From the NCBI GenBank assembly GCA_038277395.1, contig CM076196.1:84819786-84883785 (forward strand): a DNA stretch of 64,000 nt. The letters are read 5' to 3'. The first letter of the stretch is position 1. Each line of letters begins with the position of its first letter. Position numbers and translations under genes: made by a program. The notes beneath the pieces are model-generated. The model was not told where the DNA came from and did not search any database. It saw only the letters and a program-made list of their open reading frames with translations. The DNA comes from Dryocosmus kuriphilus (taxonomy: Eukaryota; Arthropoda; Insecta; Hymenoptera; Cynipidae). Positions 61,135 through 64,000 of this stretch are shown piece after piece.

Positions 61135-62302
61135 TTTTTCGACATTTTTATATTTGCGAACATATTTTCACGATTCTGACTGTAAAATTTTAAATTGTTC
61201 ATTTTATGACGCTTCCGTTTATAAATTGTACCTATATTTTTGAATACTTCAAATTTCTAATTTACTTATTTCTTTGCTTGGAGATCAAATGTTTAACTCC
61301 CCAGCACTTAAAATTAGACATATTTTAAAAATACCGAAGGCAAGAGAGACCTGTAATTTTACAATATCGTTAGATGTTATACAAACCAACTCCAAATTAT
61401 AATTGATTTAAATTTTGGCTGATAATTTTTTTTTTTTTTTTTTTTTAATGTCTAAAGCTTCCGTTTGTAAATTCTATGTTTCTGAATGCTTTCAATTTCT
61501 AATTTATTTACGTCTTTGCATGGATATCAAATTTTTAACTCCTGGCACTTAAAATTAGACATGTTTTTAAAAATACCGAAAACTTCCAAATAAAAAATGT
61601 TTAACCTTTAAAGGTTAGATTTTAAAGTTTCACATATATATTTTGAACTAGTTTAATTTGAAATTATTATTAATCAATTATTACATTATTAATTTAAAAT
61701 TATGGAAGTACCTATATACTGTAATATTTGGTATTTCCTTAAATTTTTAATTAAACATTTTTAAAGTTTGATAGTGTATTATTATTTTATTTTAACCGTT
61801 TAAAATTTGATATTGTTTAATTTACACGGCTTTAACGTTTTAAAGAGGGGAGCGGTCCTGAATGTGGTGGAAAACCTGACTTGGCGTACCTGTATTTTAA
61901 AGAAATTGACCCATTCTAAAAGAAAGGTGGACACCAGATTGAACTTATTTATGGATATTAAGTGATAACTGGTCAAGAAATTTCCGCATTTAAAGTCATC
62001 GTTTAATAGTTATCCTAAAAATTTCAGTCAAGTTATTTTTTGACATTTTGTAGTTATCATTAAAGCGGGACAAAAGCAATGGGAAATAAAGTATTTTTCA
62101 ATAAACATAAAAAAAATCTTGTCTAATCTGTAATCTGAAATCTTGTGGATACTTTAAAGCCTTATCCATGAGTAAGATTGATTAAATATGCCATTAAATA
62201 TGTGTTTAATTATTTACTATATAACAGTATATTTTTTCCAATATCAAAACATTCTTAACGAAATATATTTTTTGATAGTGTAATATTATACATATGTAAT
62301 CA
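61135..62302. other. AT-rich stretch with a ~250-bp direct duplication; no gene
   Basis: 61198-61342 and 61447-61580 are similar (GCTTCCGTTTRTAAATT, TTCAATTTCTAATTTA, CACTTAAAATTAGACAT, AAAATACCGAA). 61350-61415 (AATTTTACAATATCGTTAGA) repeats the sequence just left of B4 at 57645-57710. No coding sequence recognised. Confidence 0.55.
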
Positions 62303-62580
62303 GATCCTCCGTGGCTCAGGTGATAGCGCGTCGGCCTTCTAAGCAAAGAGGCCCGGGGTTCTATTCCTGAGCCGAGTACCAATGGAATTTTCTATGTACT
62401 TCTACCGAGGCTCTCTCGTGGTTCGGAACCCACGTTAAACTGTAGGTCCCTTCATAAAGAGAGGCCAGTGATCCTTCGGGGAAGATGCTTCATGTCGAGG
62501 GGCATATTGCTTTAGGGGTCACTGGGCGATTTTGAGAGACTAAGGAAGTTGTAAAATTTGTTGGGAATTCAATATTTGCT
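62303..62580 (+). repeat. tRNA-derived SINE
   Basis: TCCGTGGCTCAGGTGATAGC contains an A-box (62312-62323), CTTCTAA looks like an Arg(TCT)-type anticodon loop, and GGTTCTATTCC (62357-62367) is a B-box at tRNA-like spacing. It continues into a ~200-bp non-tRNA body (CTCTCGTGGTTCGGAACCCA, GAGGCCAGTGATCCTTCGGG, GGCATATTGCTTTAGGGGTC). The acceptor stem is not intact, so it is a SINE rather than a working tRNA gene. Confidence 0.6.
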
Positions 62581-62642
62581 GTTAATTGAATTAAGATGTT
62601 AAAATTCAAACATTCATTTTTTAACGTCTGGGATAATAGTTA

Positions 62643-62860
62643 AATATTAAGGAAAAATTCCATCAACGACAACTTCCAGACAAATTATTAAATAATTAAT
62701 AACTTTGAAAGAAAAAATGACTCTCTAGCTCCGCTACCGGCAATCTGTAGACCTGGGTTCGTTTCCCAGCGGAGCTAGAGAGTCATTTTTTCTTTCAAAG
62801 TTATTAATTATTTAATAATTTGTCTGGAAGTTGTCGTTGATGGAATTTTTCCTTAATATT
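62643..62860. repeat. Perfect 93-bp inverted repeat (hairpin) with tRNA T-arm in the loop
   Basis: 62643-62735 is the exact reverse complement of 62768-62860 as read base by base. The 32-base loop (62736-62767) plus the first stem bases contains CTGGG-TTCGTTT-CCCAG, a 5-bp stem and 7-base loop of tRNA T-arm type, with AGCTCCG / CGGAGCT next to it able to act as an acceptor-like stem. Confidence 0.9.
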
Positions 62861-63677
62861 GTTGGGAATTGTTCTGTAAGACTCTCAAAACCCGTAAAAG
62901 GGAAGGGAAGTATAAACTAATATACAAGTCACATTCGTAATCACTTCATTATCTTTTTTCGCTGATTTTCCGTTAGATACGTAACCTTTTTGAAAGAAGT
63001 TTTATGAAAAGCTTTTAAATTTACACAATATTAATCAAAACTTTTTAAAAAATTTTTTTAATACCTATAATTTTACATAGTAAAAAGTCATTTTTTGTTT
63101 GCTATACAAGACAAAAAAGTGCTGCGCCACTAGGGAATAAGGCACGTAACATGACACGTATATTTTTTACGAAAGCCTAAAATTAATGTTTTTAATTAAC
63201 TCCTGTGTCTTTTTTGTCATATATAAAACAAGTTTAAGATATCAAACTACATGCTCCATAGTCTACTGCGAGAAAATCTCTTATATTATTCTTAAAATTC
63301 AAAGATCTGTTTTAGGTGCGCCATATTAGGGATCGCTCCCTTACATGCAATATTTACATAACTTGAAATTTTACAATATGAATATCTGCAATTTCGATTT
63401 ATTACATTTATGAAGCGCTATTTAAGCATGAAATTATTTAATTCTTAAAGCATGAATATTTTAAATACATTGATTAACTTTTTGTGAATTTTCAATTTCA
63501 ACTACCTTCACGTTGAAATTTTGAAATATTGAAATTTTAACATTTTAATCGATATAACCTTAAACGCTTTTATTTTTGTAGTTTATTAATAGTGAAATTT
63601 TATTAAGAATCTTTGAATCATTTTGTAAGATTTCAACCAGCGAAAAGTCACTGAAATTCCAGTATTCATTGATTTTT
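62861..63677. other. AT-rich intergenic stretch
   Basis: No gene, RNA or repeat recognised before family B copy B6. Confidence 0.5.
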
Positions 63678-63806
63678 ACATTCTCATCAGAGAAGGTATT
63701 AGATTTATGTAAAATTTGACTTTCGCGCATTTCATGAAATCTCCACGTTTTGAGACCTCCTGAATCCGAAAAAAAGGGTTTTACGACGGTGTCTGTCTGT
63801 CTGTCT

Positions 63807-63853
<47 letters not shown>

Positions 63854-64000
63854 TATCGTCGTTGTCGTTGTCGTCGTCGTTGGAGTCTTTTCCCACGATA
63901 ACTTTTAAAAAACTAATCAGATTGGATTGCGCTTTGGTACACTTCTTTAAGGGTCAAAAACAAAGGACGAGTTCGTTAACCAGCGATTTTTGACGAACGG
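63678..64000 (+). repeat. Repeat family B, copy B6 (runs off the window)
   Basis: ACATTCTCATCAGAGAAGG start, the TTTCATGAAATCTCCACG block, GTCTGTCTGTCTGTCTGTCG, a long CGT microsatellite (about 63806-63850), GGATTGGATTGCGCTTTGGT and GACGAGTTCGTTAACCAGCG at the window edge. Confidence 0.85.

Noticed and set aside
62303..62375. Functional tRNA-Arg gene
   Set aside because: A- and B-boxes are present but the acceptor and T stems do not pair, and a SINE body follows.

Overview
The window is AT-rich animal DNA that reads as an insect nuclear genome. It carries one intact-looking gene of the insect yellow / major royal jelly protein (MRJP) family, a mariner transposon, a Penelope-like remnant, tRNA-derived SINE heads, and many short TIR elements in gene-poor sequence. 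The yellow gene and transposon mix would suit a hymenopteran, but this is inference and I cannot name a species.

Layout. (1) 29-4279: a complete ~4.25 kb DNA transposon with ~875 bp terminal inverted repeats around a two-exon transposase-like gene (SDGAGGQN / PVRGHSY type, which I recall as DUF7869). One internal stop breaks it. (2) 4.3-12.5 kb: no gene; several non-autonomous TIR elements, one (6000-7619) inserted in another. (3) 12.5-21.5 kb: a large imperfect palindrome. The order is flank module, 144-bp satellite (~20 units), repeat family B, then family B inverted, the satellite inverted (~6 units) and the flank module inverted. A third flank module and more inverted repeats follow. (4) 22.6-23.35 kb: an internally deleted Penelope-like retroelement with a hammerhead-like motif. 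(5) 25.4-30.2 kb: a nested stack. A broken transposon-derived gene (EEQGERFHQD family) and its 143-bp tandem repeat are split by a CCCGTGTAGAA-ended element (E1) and by a second TIR element that itself holds a family B copy. (6) 31.4-43.5 kb: two more elements of the E1 family (E2, E3), two copies of a small MITE, a hairpin MITE, and long polypyrimidine tracts. (7) 47936-49288: the yellow-family gene, the only convincing host gene. (8) 49.3-57.7 kb: AT-rich sequence with no recognised gene. (9) 57.7-64 kb: three family B copies, one split by a dead mariner, then a tRNA-derived SINE, a perfect 93-bp-arm hairpin and direct repeats.

Most interesting points: the long-TIR transposon with its unusual transposase-like family; the E1-E3 family, whose three copies share termini and are each flanked by a 2-bp duplication; family B, whose end carries clusters of GCGAAGC-type mini-hairpins; the 7.6 kb satellite palindrome; and the perfect hairpin with a tRNA T-arm in its loop. 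No prokaryotic system, CRISPR array or rRNA was seen. Most short ORFs are by-products of repeats. All family names are from recognition by eye, with no database search.
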